DNA of 18,193 bases from CAYRWK01 sp964427965 (GTDB lineage Bacteria; Patescibacteriota; WWE3; UBA101185; UBA10185), in the NCBI GenBank assembly GCA_964427965.1, contig CAYRWK010000015.1, positions 1 to 18,193 of the forward strand. The letters are read 5' to 3'. Both the position numbers and the translations under genes were made by a program. Shown here piece after piece: positions 1-7,496 of this stretch (within the stretch, counting starts at the first letter, position 1; every line of letters starts with the position of its first letter). A model generated the notes under the pieces. That model was not told where the DNA came from, did not search any database, and worked only from the letters and a program-made list of their open reading frames with translations.

Positions 1-636
1 GCCGGGCACTATTTTTACAAAGAAAAAGTAAACAAAGCTGTAATACTTGGCACAATCCTTGCCGTAATCGGAACAGTATTTGTTGTTATAGAACCTATTT
101 TTAACGGCAGTAATTCTCAAATAGACACCCTACACAGACTTTGGGGAAACATACTTGCCGTTGCTTACACTTTAACCTTTTTAATATATGTAATCTGGTC
201 AAAAATGAGCATGGGAGAAAGATCTACCCTCTTTAAAAAAACCTTAAGCTTTATCCATATTCGCCCAATGCACCAAAAATACAGTCCTTTTATCTTAACC
301 GTCACCTCTTTTTATGTAGGGCTCATAACTCTTGTACCTTTTGCCCTATTTGAACAATATCAAACAGGAGGATTTAGCTACGCTTCTTTAACTCTTGAGC
401 CAATTCTTGGCATTATTTACATGGCAATCTTCTCATCAATCGTGGCGTACTTTTTATTCCAGTGGGGGCTGGACAACTCAACTGTAAAAGACTCAGCAAT
501 CTTTAGCTACCTACAACCTATAATGGTACTCCCCTTTGCATACCTACTATTACGCGAAACACCAACCCCAGTATCAATTATTGGTTGTTTATTTATTGCT
601 CTTGGGGTAATTATTGCCGAGTCCAAAAATTCCTGA
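1..636 (+). CDS. EamA/DMT-superfamily transporter, 5'-truncated
   Basis: The frame is open from the first base and ends in TGA at 634-636; about 211 residues are visible and the start lies outside the window. It is a polytopic membrane protein of the drug/metabolite transporter type. The segment at 1-100 has the look of the end of a first EamA repeat (a charged KEKVNK loop, then a hydrophobic helix ending in VVIEP). The second repeat follows, with helices around 145-195, 285-345, 400-465, 500-555 and 570-620, including the family-like region 'IYMAIFSSIVAYFLFQWGLD' and a final helix preceded by RETPTP. Family members export amino acids or metabolites; the substrate cannot be read here. An internal ATG at 205 is not the start, because conserved membrane segments precede it. 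Confidence 0.85.
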   Translation, partial: AGHYFYKEKVNKAVILGTILAVIGTVFVVIEPIFNGSNSQIDTLHRLWGNILAVAYTLTFLIYVIWSKMSMGERSTLFKKTLSFIHIRPMHQKYSPFILTVTSFYVGLITLVPFALFEQYQTGGFSYASLTLEPILGIIYMAIFSSIVAYFLFQWGLDNSTVKDSAIFSYLQPIMVLPFAYLLLRETPTPVSIIGCLFIALGVIIAESKNS

Positions 637-642
637 TATACT
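614..642 (+). promoter_or_regulatory. Promoter of rpmE inside the transporter 3' end
   Basis: A -35-like TTGCCG (614-619), a 17-nt spacer and a -10 TATACT (637-642). The TG of an extended -10 (TGA, 634-636) is also the stop codon of the transporter. The -10 ends 7 nt before the GTG at 650, so transcription would begin at or next to the start codon. This is inferred from sequence only. Confidence 0.5.
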
Positions 643-649
643 CCAGATC

Positions 650-958
650 GTGAAAAAAGTTATACACCCACAAGTTTATATGGACGCAGTTGTATCATGT
701 GTTTGCGGTAATACGTTTAACACAATCTCAACTGTAAAAAACATTTCTGTTGAAATATGCAGTAAGTGCCACCCATTCTTTACCGGACAGCAAAAATTTG
801 TTGATACTGAAGGAAGAATTGAAAAGTTTGGCAGAAAACTTAAGCTTTCAGATGCAAAAAAGAGCTTGGCTAAAGAAAAAACTAAAAAGTCCTCAAAAGA
901 TATGGCCAAGAGTACTTCCCTTAAAGACCTATTAAAACAAGCTAAAGAAACTAAGTAG
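650..958 (+). CDS. rpmE: 50S ribosomal protein bL31, zinc-binding type with long basic tail
   Basis: Large-subunit protein of the central protuberance. The GTG at 650 gives the normal bL31 start (M-K-K-x-I-H-P) and is preceded by a -10 box 7 nt away; a longer frame from TTG at 614 would add twelve residues that do not look like bL31. Zinc ligands are present as CxC and CxxC (Cys17, Cys19, Cys37, Cys40), followed by the signature HPFFTGQQKFVDTEGRIEKF. About 40 Lys/Ser-rich residues follow the core, making the protein 102 residues instead of the usual 65-85. It starts 14 nt after the transporter stop and is 21 nt before rlmN. Proximity of rpmE to prfA is common in bacteria. Confidence 0.93.
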   Translation: MKKVIHPQVYMDAVVSCVCGNTFNTISTVKNISVEICSKCHPFFTGQQKFVDTEGRIEKFGRKLKLSDAKKSLAKEKTKKSSKDMAKSTSLKDLLKQAKETK

Positions 959-979
959 ATCCAGGTTTTATACACTTCT

Positions 980-1984
980 ATGCAGTCTACATCTCGCCTT
1001 GACATGATTTCGGAGGTTTTGACCTCTCTTAACCAACCCCCTTTTAGATTAAAGCAGTTAACTAGCGCGGTATATAAAGAACAAGCCCTAAAGTACGAGG
1101 ACTTATCAAACATCTCCAAAGAGGTGAAAGAAGCGTTAATTGCTAAACTTGGACCAGATATTTTGACTTTAAAAAAGGCGGACGAAGTAAAAGGGCGTCA
1201 AGTTCACAAAGTATTATTTGAGACCAAAGACGGACATCACATTGAATCTGTCAGAATGGAATACCTACCAAATGCTGAAAGAGGACATAGTTTATACTCG
1301 TTATGCCTTTCATCCCAGGTAGGATGTGCGATGGATTGCAAGTTTTGTGCTACCGGGGCAGTTGGTTTTAAAAGAAACTTAACAAAAGATGAGATTGTTG
1401 ATCAATATTTATGGTTTGTAAAAAGTGGCTATCCCATTAGTAATATAATTTTTATGGGTATGGGGGAACCTTTTGCAAACGCGGACAATGTGATTACTGC
1501 AATTAAAGACCTTACTGATCCTACCAAATGTGGCCTAAGTCCTAGAAAAATTAGTGTTTCTACAGTCGGAATCGTCCCCGGAATAGAGCGACTTGCGGAG
1601 GAACTACCAAACGTTAACCTCGCCCTATCCCTTCACTCACCCTTTGACCAAGAACGTGAAAAAATTATGCCAATTACAAAAGCTTATTCAATAAGTAAAA
1701 TCATGGAATCGATCAAGAAACATGTTCAAACTACCAACAATAAAGTATTTATTTCTTATTTATTGTTAAAAAATCTAAATGATTCGGAAAAACATGCTCA
1801 TGCACTTACCTCATTAATTAGATCACAAGGCCCAAAAAGCTACTTGTACCATGTTAACCTGATTAGATATAATCCGGGTACTCAAACAGGCATTTTTGCA
1901 CGCCCCGACGCAGAAACAGTAGATAAATTTAAACAAATACTAGATAACAGCCACATCTCAAATACCCTAAGGCAGGACTTTGGC
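980..1984 (+). CDS. rlmN: 23S rRNA (adenine2503-C2) methyltransferase RlmN, C-terminus in gap
   Basis: Radical-SAM enzyme that methylates C2 of A2503 in 23S rRNA and, in some bacteria, A37 of tRNA. 335 residues are visible before the N run. The [4Fe-4S] motif CxxxCxxC is at Cys116, Cys120 and Cys123 within SSQVGCAMDCKFCATG. Cys109 lies seven residues upstream, matching the Cys118-Cys125 spacing of E. coli RlmN. The SAM-binding stretch MGMGEPFAN and the segment ALSLHSP are present. The sequence stops at RQDFG, just before the family's DIDAACGQL-like end, so the second catalytic Cys (E. coli Cys355) must lie in the gap. The ATG at 980 has no strong Shine-Dalgarno; a TATACA at 969-974 is a weak possible -10. 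Confidence 0.93.
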
Positions 1985-2084
1985 NNNNNNNNNNNNNNNN
2001 NNNNNNNNNNNNNNNNNNNNNNNNNNNNNNNNNNNNNNNNNNNNNNNNNNNNNNNNNNNNNNNNNNNNNNNNNNNNNNNNNNNN
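1985..2084. other. Assembly gap (100 N)
   Basis: A run of exactly 100 N separating rlmN from tgt. The missing sequence must hold the last dozen or more codons of rlmN and about 90 codons of tgt, so the true length is probably above 300 nt and the 100 N is a placeholder. Confidence 0.97.
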
Positions 2085-2951
2085 GGCTGGCAAGTGTTTT
2101 CACTAATTCACAAAAGCGCGCAAGGCGGAACAATAACTGACGAGGGGGTTGAGTTTAATATCGGCAATAAAACCAAAAAGATTTTCACACCAGAAGACTC
2201 CATCAAAGCACAGTTTTCCATCTTGTCAGATATTGTCATATGCTTAGACGATTTTACCTCGCCAACTGCCGCAAAGGCACGAGCTAAAGAAAGCGTTGAA
2301 CGCACAGTTTTGTGGGCAAAACGAAGCAAACTAGAATTTGAAAAACAGTGCACCAAAAGAAAACTTACCAACAATCAAAAACCGTTATTGCTTGCAGTAA
2401 TTCAGGGTGGGTGGGATAAAGATTTACGTAAATTATGTGCGGAAAAACTAATTGAAATCGGTTTTGACGCATACGGCTACGGCGGTTACGCAGTCAACGA
2501 AGATACCGGTTTGGACATGGAACTTTCTGACTATATAGCAAAACTAATACCGGATACGGCGTTAAAATTTGCCCTTGGAAACGGCAAACCGATAGATATA
2601 GCAAGGCTAAGACAAATGGGTTGGGATCTATTTGATTGTACCCTACCAACAAGGGATTCCAGACACCAAAGACTTTATAACTTTACCAAAGCTCCAAAAA
2701 AATATAAGGACTTATGTAACCCCAAAACTTACGAATATCTATACATCAACAAAGCAATGTACACCACGGATCAATCCCCTATCTCAAAAAACTGTGACTG
2801 CCATACCTGCAAAAACTATACTAGAGCGTATTTACACCATTTATTTAAAATCCAAGATACGCTAGCCTATAGACTGGCAACAATACATAATTTAAGACAC
2901 TACACAAAGTTGATACAATACATAAGAACATTTGAACAGAAAGAAAAATAA
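2085..2951 (+). CDS. tgt: tRNA-guanine transglycosylase family protein, N-terminus in gap
   Basis: Enzyme family that exchanges guanine 34 of tRNAs with GUN anticodons for a queuosine precursor. 288 residues remain, beginning at G-W-Q-V-F-S-L, which aligns with DSGGFQVFSL near residue 90 of E. coli Tgt. The predicted nucleophile Asp is in FDCTLPTR (about 2634-2657) and the zinc site CDCxxCxNYxRAYLHH is intact (about 2794-2841). Base-recognition segments differ from the E. coli-like pattern: DDFTSPTA replaces DECTPYPA, and GGYAVNE replaces GGLAVGE. The fold assignment is secure; use of preQ1 as substrate is not. The stop is 2 nt before the prfA start, so the two are probably co-transcribed. 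Confidence 0.9.
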   Translation, partial: GWQVFSLIHKSAQGGTITDEGVEFNIGNKTKKIFTPEDSIKAQFSILSDIVICLDDFTSPTAAKARAKESVERTVLWAKRSKLEFEKQCTKRKLTNNQKPLLLAVIQGGWDKDLRKLCAEKLIEIGFDAYGYGGYAVNEDTGLDMELSDYIAKLIPDTALKFALGNGKPIDIARLRQMGWDLFDCTLPTRDSRHQRLYNFTKAPKKYKDLCNPKTYEYLYINKAMYTTDQSPISKNCDCHTCKNYTRAYLHHLFKIQDTLAYRLATIHNLRHYTKLIQYIRTFEQKEK

Positions 2952-2953
2952 TT

Positions 2954-3991
2954 ATGCAGGAAGAACTAAAAGCCAACATTCAAAACGAAATAACAAAGTT
3001 GCAGCAGCAAATTGAAGCCAATAACAAATTCTTAGAAGAAGAAAAGGATTCAACTAACCGTTTAGAGCTTCAAGAAATGGTTCAGGATGAGGTTCTTAGC
3101 CTTCAAAATCAAATCGAAAGTTTAAAACAATCCCTTGAAGCCGTTGAACAGGGGCATGAAAACTACTCTCAAAATTCCGAGGGCGATCCTTCAATAAACA
3201 TAAACCCCAATCTGGCAACCCTTGAAATACGAGCAGGAACCGGCGGAGACGAAGCCGGACTTTTTGCCTGGGATTTATATAGAATGTATCTACGTTACGG
3301 CGAAAAAAACAACTGGAAAGTCGAAGAGGTATTTAGATCCGATAACGAGGCGGGCGGGATAAAAACTATAATGGTGTCGATTAGAGGCAAAAACGTATTT
3401 AACTTGCTAAAAAACGAGTCGGGCGTGCACAGAGTTCAGCGTGTGCCAACAACCGAATCAGCCGGCAGAATTCATACATCAACCGCAACTATAGCTGTAT
3501 TACCTGAGTTTAAAAAAGTAAACATCGAGATTCGCCCGATAGATATAAAAATGGATTTTTTTAGATCGGGCGGACATGGTGGCCAAAATGTTAACAAAGT
3601 TTCTACAGCAGTAAGACTAACCCATTTACCCACGGGAGTGGTCGTAGAATGCCAGGAGGAGAGGTTTCAAGCTAAAAACAGGGAAAGAGCCATGGATATT
3701 TTAAAATCAAGATTGTATAACATGATGCAGGAACAACAGGTTAAAAGTATTACAGACTTACGAAGCGATCAAGTAGGTTCGGGCGACAGGTCAGAAAAGA
3801 TTAGAACTTATAACTACCCGCAAGATCGAATCACAGACCACAGAATAAACCAAAACTTTCATAATATTCCGGCAATAATGAATGGAGAAATTGACGATTT
3901 ATTGGAACAGTGCTCAAAAATCTCTAATATATCTAATACTTCTTCGCAAGCTCAACAGCCTTCTCAAGAACAAGATCCTGCTCAGCAGTAA
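2954..3991 (+). CDS. prfA: Peptide chain release factor 1
   Basis: Releases the nascent protein at UAA and UAG. The order is an N-terminal coiled-coil-like domain (1-75), a GTGGDEAGLFA segment (95-105), the codon-reading PxT motif as Pro165-Thr166-Thr167, the catalytic GGQ at 209-211 (SGGHGGQNVN), then the RF1-type region GSGDRSEKIRTYNYPQDRITDHRIN. This last segment and the PxT separate it from RF2. It has 345 residues against about 360 in E. coli, with the shortening in the N-terminal domain. The last 20 residues are Ser/Gln-rich and are encoded opposite the end of the protease gene: the two frames overlap by 59 bp tail to tail. prmC, which often follows prfA, is not here. Confidence 0.96.
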   Translation: MQEELKANIQNEITKLQQQIEANNKFLEEEKDSTNRLELQEMVQDEVLSLQNQIESLKQSLEAVEQGHENYSQNSEGDPSININPNLATLEIRAGTGGDEAGLFAWDLYRMYLRYGEKNNWKVEEVFRSDNEAGGIKTIMVSIRGKNVFNLLKNESGVHRVQRVPTTESAGRIHTSTATIAVLPEFKKVNIEIRPIDIKMDFFRSGGHGGQNVNKVSTAVRLTHLPTGVVVECQEERFQAKNRERAMDILKSRLYNMMQEQQVKSITDLRSDQVGSGDRSEKIRTYNYPQDRITDHRINQNFHNIPAIMNGEIDDLLEQCSKISNISNTSSQAQQPSQEQDPAQQ

Positions 3992-5150
3992 TTGATTCTT
4001 CCGTTTGCTCCACTACCGTATCGGGATCGATACCCTTGCCATGGACCCAAACCTTTTTTGGAGTAAGCCACTTGGCTATAGTAATATGCACACCCGAACC
4101 ATCCTCAAAATCCTTAGCATCCTGAATAGTTCCTTTTCCAAAAGATTTTACCCCTAAAAGGGTGGCATTAACGTTATCTTTTAAAGCTGCGGCTAATATT
4201 TCAGCGGCAGAAGCACTACCCTCGTCAATTAAAACGTATATAGCAGGAATGGCCTCAAACGAACCCGGTCTTTCGGCATCCAAAGATGTTTGTTTGCCAA
4301 GAGAATCTTCTTCCCACAAAATCGGACCTTTTTTAACAAACTCGTCTCCAAGATAAAAGGCTGATTGCAGGTATCCTCCCGGATTACCTCTAACATCAAC
4401 AATAATTGCATCAAGTTGATCCATTTGAGTGTTTACCTGACTGACCACTTTTTGCCACTCTTGATTTGTGTCCCCGCCAAACCTGCTTACTCTAATATAG
4501 GCTGTCCCATCCCCTTTATCTTCCCACTTTACACTCGCAATGGTTATTACTCCCCTTTTGATAGTAACCACAAATGGATCGACTCCCGCCCGTTGTAATT
4601 TAAGAGTGCTTATAGTTCCCGCTTCACCTCTAATTTTTGAAACTGCTTCAGTCACTGTTAGTCCTAAGGAAGATGAACCTTCAATTTCTAAAATTTTATC
4701 CCCCGACCTAATACCGGCGGCTTTTGCAGGTGAACCATCGAGAGGTGCTATAACTATTAGCTGACCTTCTTTTAACCCAAGCTCAGCACCTATACCGGTA
4801 TAACTGCCGTTTATAGCATCTCCAATTGCTTTATTTACTTCGGGAGGCAAGAAAGAAGTATATGGATCACCCAAAGAATTTACCATCCCGGAAATTGCAC
4901 CATAAAGCATTTCTTGAGGATCTACCGGTCTTTCTAAATAATCCTGACCCACCATATCCCAAACCTTCCAGAACAAAGAAAAATCTACAGTTTGAGATGA
5001 GGGTGATTGATTTATAATTTTTATCTGGGGAGGATTTTTTCGGACTTCAAAAAGGTATCCCCTTTTACCAAAGTAGTATCCGCCATAAAAGAACCCAATG
5101 GCTACTAAAAAAACTATTAATATGCGTTGAAATTTCTCTAGACTGTTCAT
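3933..5150 (-). CDS. ctp: S41-family C-terminal processing protease (PDZ protease)
   Basis: Membrane-anchored serine protease of the Prc/CtpA type that trims or degrades exported proteins. 405 residues: a transmembrane anchor at about 9-27, an N-terminal helical region, a PDZ domain at about 112-200 with GIGAELGLKEG and GDKILEIEG, then the protease core. The Ser-Lys dyad is Ser314 (GSASAAE) and Lys339 (SFGKGTIQ), exactly 25 residues apart as in E. coli Prc (Ser452/Lys477). VDVRGNPGGYL is also typical. The ATG at 5150 has a GGAG Shine-Dalgarno. It is the third gene of a three-gene minus-strand cluster, 3 nt after the KOW protein. Its 3' end overlaps prfA. Confidence 0.95.
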   Translation of the reverse strand: MNSLEKFQRILIVFLVAIGFFYGGYYFGKRGYLFEVRKNPPQIKIINQSPSSQTVDFSLFWKVWDMVGQDYLERPVDPQEMLYGAISGMVNSLGDPYTSFLPPEVNKAIGDAINGSYTGIGAELGLKEGQLIVIAPLDGSPAKAAGIRSGDKILEIEGSSSLGLTVTEAVSKIRGEAGTISTLKLQRAGVDPFVVTIKRGVITIASVKWEDKGDGTAYIRVSRFGGDTNQEWQKVVSQVNTQMDQLDAIIVDVRGNPGGYLQSAFYLGDEFVKKGPILWEEDSLGKQTSLDAERPGSFEAIPAIYVLIDEGSASAAEILAAALKDNVNATLLGVKSFGKGTIQDAKDFEDGSGVHITIAKWLTPKKVWVHGKGIDPDTVVEQTEESITAEQDLVLEKAVELAKKY

Positions 5151-5153
5151 TTT

Positions 5154-6143
5154 TTACTCCAAAGACAAAATATTTGGAACTGATACCTCGTAGCTTGTGT
5201 CTTTGTCAGGGAACTTAACAAATATACTAGATTTGGAAACACTGTCAACCACACCAATTCTTCCAAAATGAGGCTTTTGCAAAACCAATACGGTTATTCC
5301 CTTTTTTACAGCCCTAAGAGTACTTTCTTTAGTGGGGTTTTTTGCAAAGGCTGCCTCAAAATCTGCCGGTACAGGAATTCTTAGATATTTCTCAGCCCCG
5401 CTGACAAAAACAAAGCGATTGGTAATATTTTTAAGAAACTCAAAAATCTCGGCGGGAGTAGAACACGTCCCAAATCCGGTAATAATTCCCAAAAACATTC
5501 CGTGATCCTTGGCTATATTAAAGCACTCAACATCACTACTTCCCGCGATTATACCCAAAGCGCCAAGCTTGATAGCCTTATTTACAACCTCTTTGCTTAA
5601 AAACTCGCCGACATACAAAATTTTATTTTGAATGTTCTTAGAAAAGTTCTCAAGATACTCAATTAGTAAAGATTGTTCGGGGTTGGGAAAAGTAACAAGT
5701 TCTCCGGAAACACTTTTTTCAATAGCCGCAGCAAAACTGACGTCAACCACCTGAGTTGCCAGCAAAACGGAATGCTCGTCAATAATTTTTACTACCTCAC
5801 CCCAAACTCCCGATAACAGCCAAAACTCCCTTTGCTCCTCAACAAAGATATAATGATCGCCCTCAACGTTTAGGTAACCGGTAAAGGGGGCTTCCACTTT
5901 TACACCGTTAATGTGCCCAATAGTATCCCCTTTATAAAAATAGTTACCCGAGGATTTTCCTTTTGCAAGTTTTAGGTCGGCACCAAGAACCATACTTTTA
6001 TGCGACACTTTACAAAAACCAAGCTTACTAAAAGGCAAAACCGTATCCCCCACCTTTACAGTAATATAGCCCTTTTCAGGCAGACATCTTTCCATCAAAA
6101 TCTGTTTATAAAATTTTATTTTTTTAATTATTGGTAAGTACAT
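5154..6143 (-). CDS. Uncharacterised protein with barrel-sandwich-like N-terminus and KOW-like C-terminus
   Basis: No function is known to me. The N-terminal part (LPEKGYITVKVGDTVLPFS; later FYKGDTIG...VEAPFTGYLNVEG) resembles lipoyl/barrel-sandwich hybrid folds. The middle contains GALGIIAGSS (about 193-202) and IITGFGTCSTPAEIFEFL. The last 50 residues (GITVLVLQKPHFGRIGVVDSV ... VPNILSLE) look like a small KOW/SH3-like barrel. I recall this arrangement in conserved hypothetical proteins of Chloroflexi and CPR; that is recollection, not a search result. No signal peptide. The frame overlaps the upstream gene by 16 nt. A second ATG at 6095 (residue 17) would begin right before the conserved LPEKG segment and is an alternative start; neither has a clear Shine-Dalgarno. 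Confidence 0.75.
   Translation of the reverse strand: MYLPIIKKIKFYKQILMERCLPEKGYITVKVGDTVLPFSKLGFCKVSHKSMVLGADLKLAKGKSSGNYFYKGDTIGHINGVKVEAPFTGYLNVEGDHYIFVEEQREFWLLSGVWGEVVKIIDEHSVLLATQVVDVSFAAAIEKSVSGELVTFPNPEQSLLIEYLENFSKNIQNKILYVGEFLSKEVVNKAIKLGALGIIAGSSDVECFNIAKDHGMFLGIITGFGTCSTPAEIFEFLKNITNRFVFVSGAEKYLRIPVPADFEAAFAKNPTKESTLRAVKKGITVLVLQKPHFGRIGVVDSVSKSSIFVKFPDKDTSYEVSVPNILSLE
5157..5160 (-). promoter_or_regulatory. Shine-Dalgarno of the S41 protease gene
   Basis: GGAG 6 nt before the ATG at 5150, overlapping the end of the upstream KOW-protein gene. It fixes the protease start and fits an operon-internal gene. Confidence 0.65.
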
Positions 6144-7144
6144 AGTGCTTCTTCAATACGTGAAACCCAGTTTTTAAGGTTTTCAGCAATAAACTTTTTC
6201 TTAAAGTAGTTTTGACTGCATTTTGCCCGAGTATCGATAATAAGCCCAACCCTCCCACCGGATACGGTAGTATCAATGGTACCCAAAGTACTGTTCTTTA
6301 TTAAAACTCGGCTTTGAGCCCCATTAAGCATTGGATATATAAACAAATCGTTTTCTTCAACTTGCAAAAGTACTGATGAGCCATCTTCGGATTCTACCAA
6401 ACACTCAACCCTACCGGAGGCATTTATTAACGTACCCAAGGTTGTTAATTCCATATCCTCAAGCAACCTACTGTTTTCCTTGTTATAGGCAGTGCTTAAA
6501 GCAATATTGGGCAAAACGTTTTGATGATCAAGTTTTAGAGTAAAAATTCCGGGAGTTTTAATTAAATCAAAACAAAGCATGTAGGTGGAACTTTCTTCTT
6601 TTAGAAGTGTACTAAATCTATCTCCGCTAAAAATGACCGGTGCATTTGGCTGAGGAAGCACAAGTTCTACAGGATATAGTTTGATAGAGTTGTCCACATT
6701 ATACTGGTCAAAACTGTCATTTGGGATTATTTGTCTATACAAAACTAAATTTGCAAAAGAATTGACCTCATTGGCGTCAAGTGAGGAGGTATCAACCGCC
6801 GACATAAAACCGTTTGGCGTAATTAATGTAAAGTTACTAACAAAAATTGGATAAATATTTTGGAGATTAATCGGCAACTTCTCCAGCGTTGTAGATAGCA
6901 CAGGATTTAGGTAGTCAAATGAAGCGCTTGGAAATGAGGAAACAAGCAGTTGACACTCTTTTATATCAACTTTTAACTCTTTACAGGCCACATGCAATAC
7001 CTCCTTAACAAAAGCCGGGTTATCGGATACATAGGGAAAGGTAAATGTTTTATACTTTTTAGAATCCCCTGTTTCAGCGGCACCATCGGGAATAAGCAAA
7101 AAAGACATTTCTGAAAATCCAACATACATGGACAGTGTGGGCAT
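6128..7144 (-). CDS. GlmL/MutL-like uncharacterised protein
   Basis: About 338 residues from the ATG at 7144, chosen because an extended -10 box ends 6 nt before it; a TTG at 7171 would extend the frame into the upstream terminator. The segments LPQPNAPVIFSGDRF, the stretch around KLDHQNVLPNIALST, and the C-terminal SGGRVGLIIDTR resemble the GlmL/MutL (glutamate mutase L-like) proteins of Chloroflexi, which carry an actin-like ATPase fold. The similarity is weak and judged by eye, and nothing shows an involvement in glutamate mutase. It heads a cluster with the KOW-like protein (16-nt overlap) and the S41 protease. The consistent pairing with the KOW protein suggests one process, unknown to me. 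Confidence 0.55.
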   Translation of the reverse strand: MPTLSMYVGFSEMSFLLIPDGAAETGDSKKYKTFTFPYVSDNPAFVKEVLHVACKELKVDIKECQLLVSSFPSASFDYLNPVLSTTLEKLPINLQNIYPIFVSNFTLITPNGFMSAVDTSSLDANEVNSFANLVLYRQIIPNDSFDQYNVDNSIKLYPVELVLPQPNAPVIFSGDRFSTLLKEESSTYMLCFDLIKTPGIFTLKLDHQNVLPNIALSTAYNKENSRLLEDMELTTLGTLINASGRVECLVESEDGSSVLLQVEENDLFIYPMLNGAQSRVLIKNSTLGTIDTTVSGGRVGLIIDTRAKCSQNYFKKKFIAENLKNWVSRIEEALCTYQ

Positions 7145-7150
7145 ACGAAA

Positions 7151-7159
7151 ATGATAACA
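7151..7159 (-). promoter_or_regulatory. Extended -10 of the GlmL-like gene cluster
   Basis: TGT-TATCAT reads as an extended -10 (TGn then TATCAT, 7156-7151) and ends 6 nt before the ATG at 7144. No good -35 is seen; the upstream T-tract belongs to the rpsR terminator. It predicts a leaderless mRNA. Confidence 0.4.
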
Positions 7160-7173
7160 CGATAAACACAATC

Positions 7174-7211
7174 AAAAAACACCCTGGAGATAATTCCTCC
7201 GCGGGTGTTTT
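7174..7211 (-). terminator. Rho-independent terminator of the rpsF-ssb-rpsR operon
   Basis: On the minus strand AAAACACCC (7211-7203) pairs with GGGTGTTTT (7184-7176), with GGAG/CTCC pairing inside, followed by a run of T (7179-7174). It lies 28 nt after the rpsR stop. The symmetrical A/T flanks could also let it act on the other strand. Confidence 0.85.
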
Positions 7212-7238
7212 AAGTATTTAGCGAAATGGCCACGTCTG

Positions 7239-7496
7239 TTAAAGAGCGTGTCTGTCAGTGTAAGGCAGTAATGCCATGTATCTTGCTCTTTTTATAGCGT
7301 TAGACAAAAGTCTTTGATTCTTTGCGGTGCAGGAAGTAAAGTTTTTGTGTAAAATTTTACCTCTTTCTGTAACAAATCTTTTTAGAACAAGAACATCCTT
7401 GTAGTCAGGTTTTGACTTGGTCTGTGTGAAATAACAAACAGTTGCAACTTTCTTGTATTTTGGGGCATTCCTTTTTTTGGTAGTTGGTTTAGGCAT
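7239..7496 (-). CDS. rpsR: 30S ribosomal protein bS18
   Basis: Small-subunit platform protein that binds with bS6. 85 residues: a basic N-terminus, CYFTQTKSKPDYKDVLVLKRFVTERGKI, then the C-terminal KNQRLLSNAIKRARYMALLPY typical of the family. It overlaps the ssb stop by 1 nt (TAATG), so translation is probably coupled; its Shine-Dalgarno AGGAGGT lies inside the last ssb codons. It is the final gene of the operon: rplI (bL9), the usual next gene in many bacteria, is absent and a terminator follows. Confidence 0.97.
   Translation of the reverse strand: MPKPTTKKRNAPKYKKVATVCYFTQTKSKPDYKDVLVLKRFVTERGKILHKNFTSCTAKNQRLLSNAIKRARYMALLPYTDRHAL

Noticed and set aside
676..1119. Long minus-strand frame opposite rpmE and rlmN.
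   Set aside because: It is the shadow of two well-recognised genes and has no protein-like features.
1980..2140. Frames that run through the N block, joining rlmN to downstream sequence or giving tgt a start before the gap.
   Set aside because: They exist only because N codons are not stops; the rlmN end and the tgt start are really missing.
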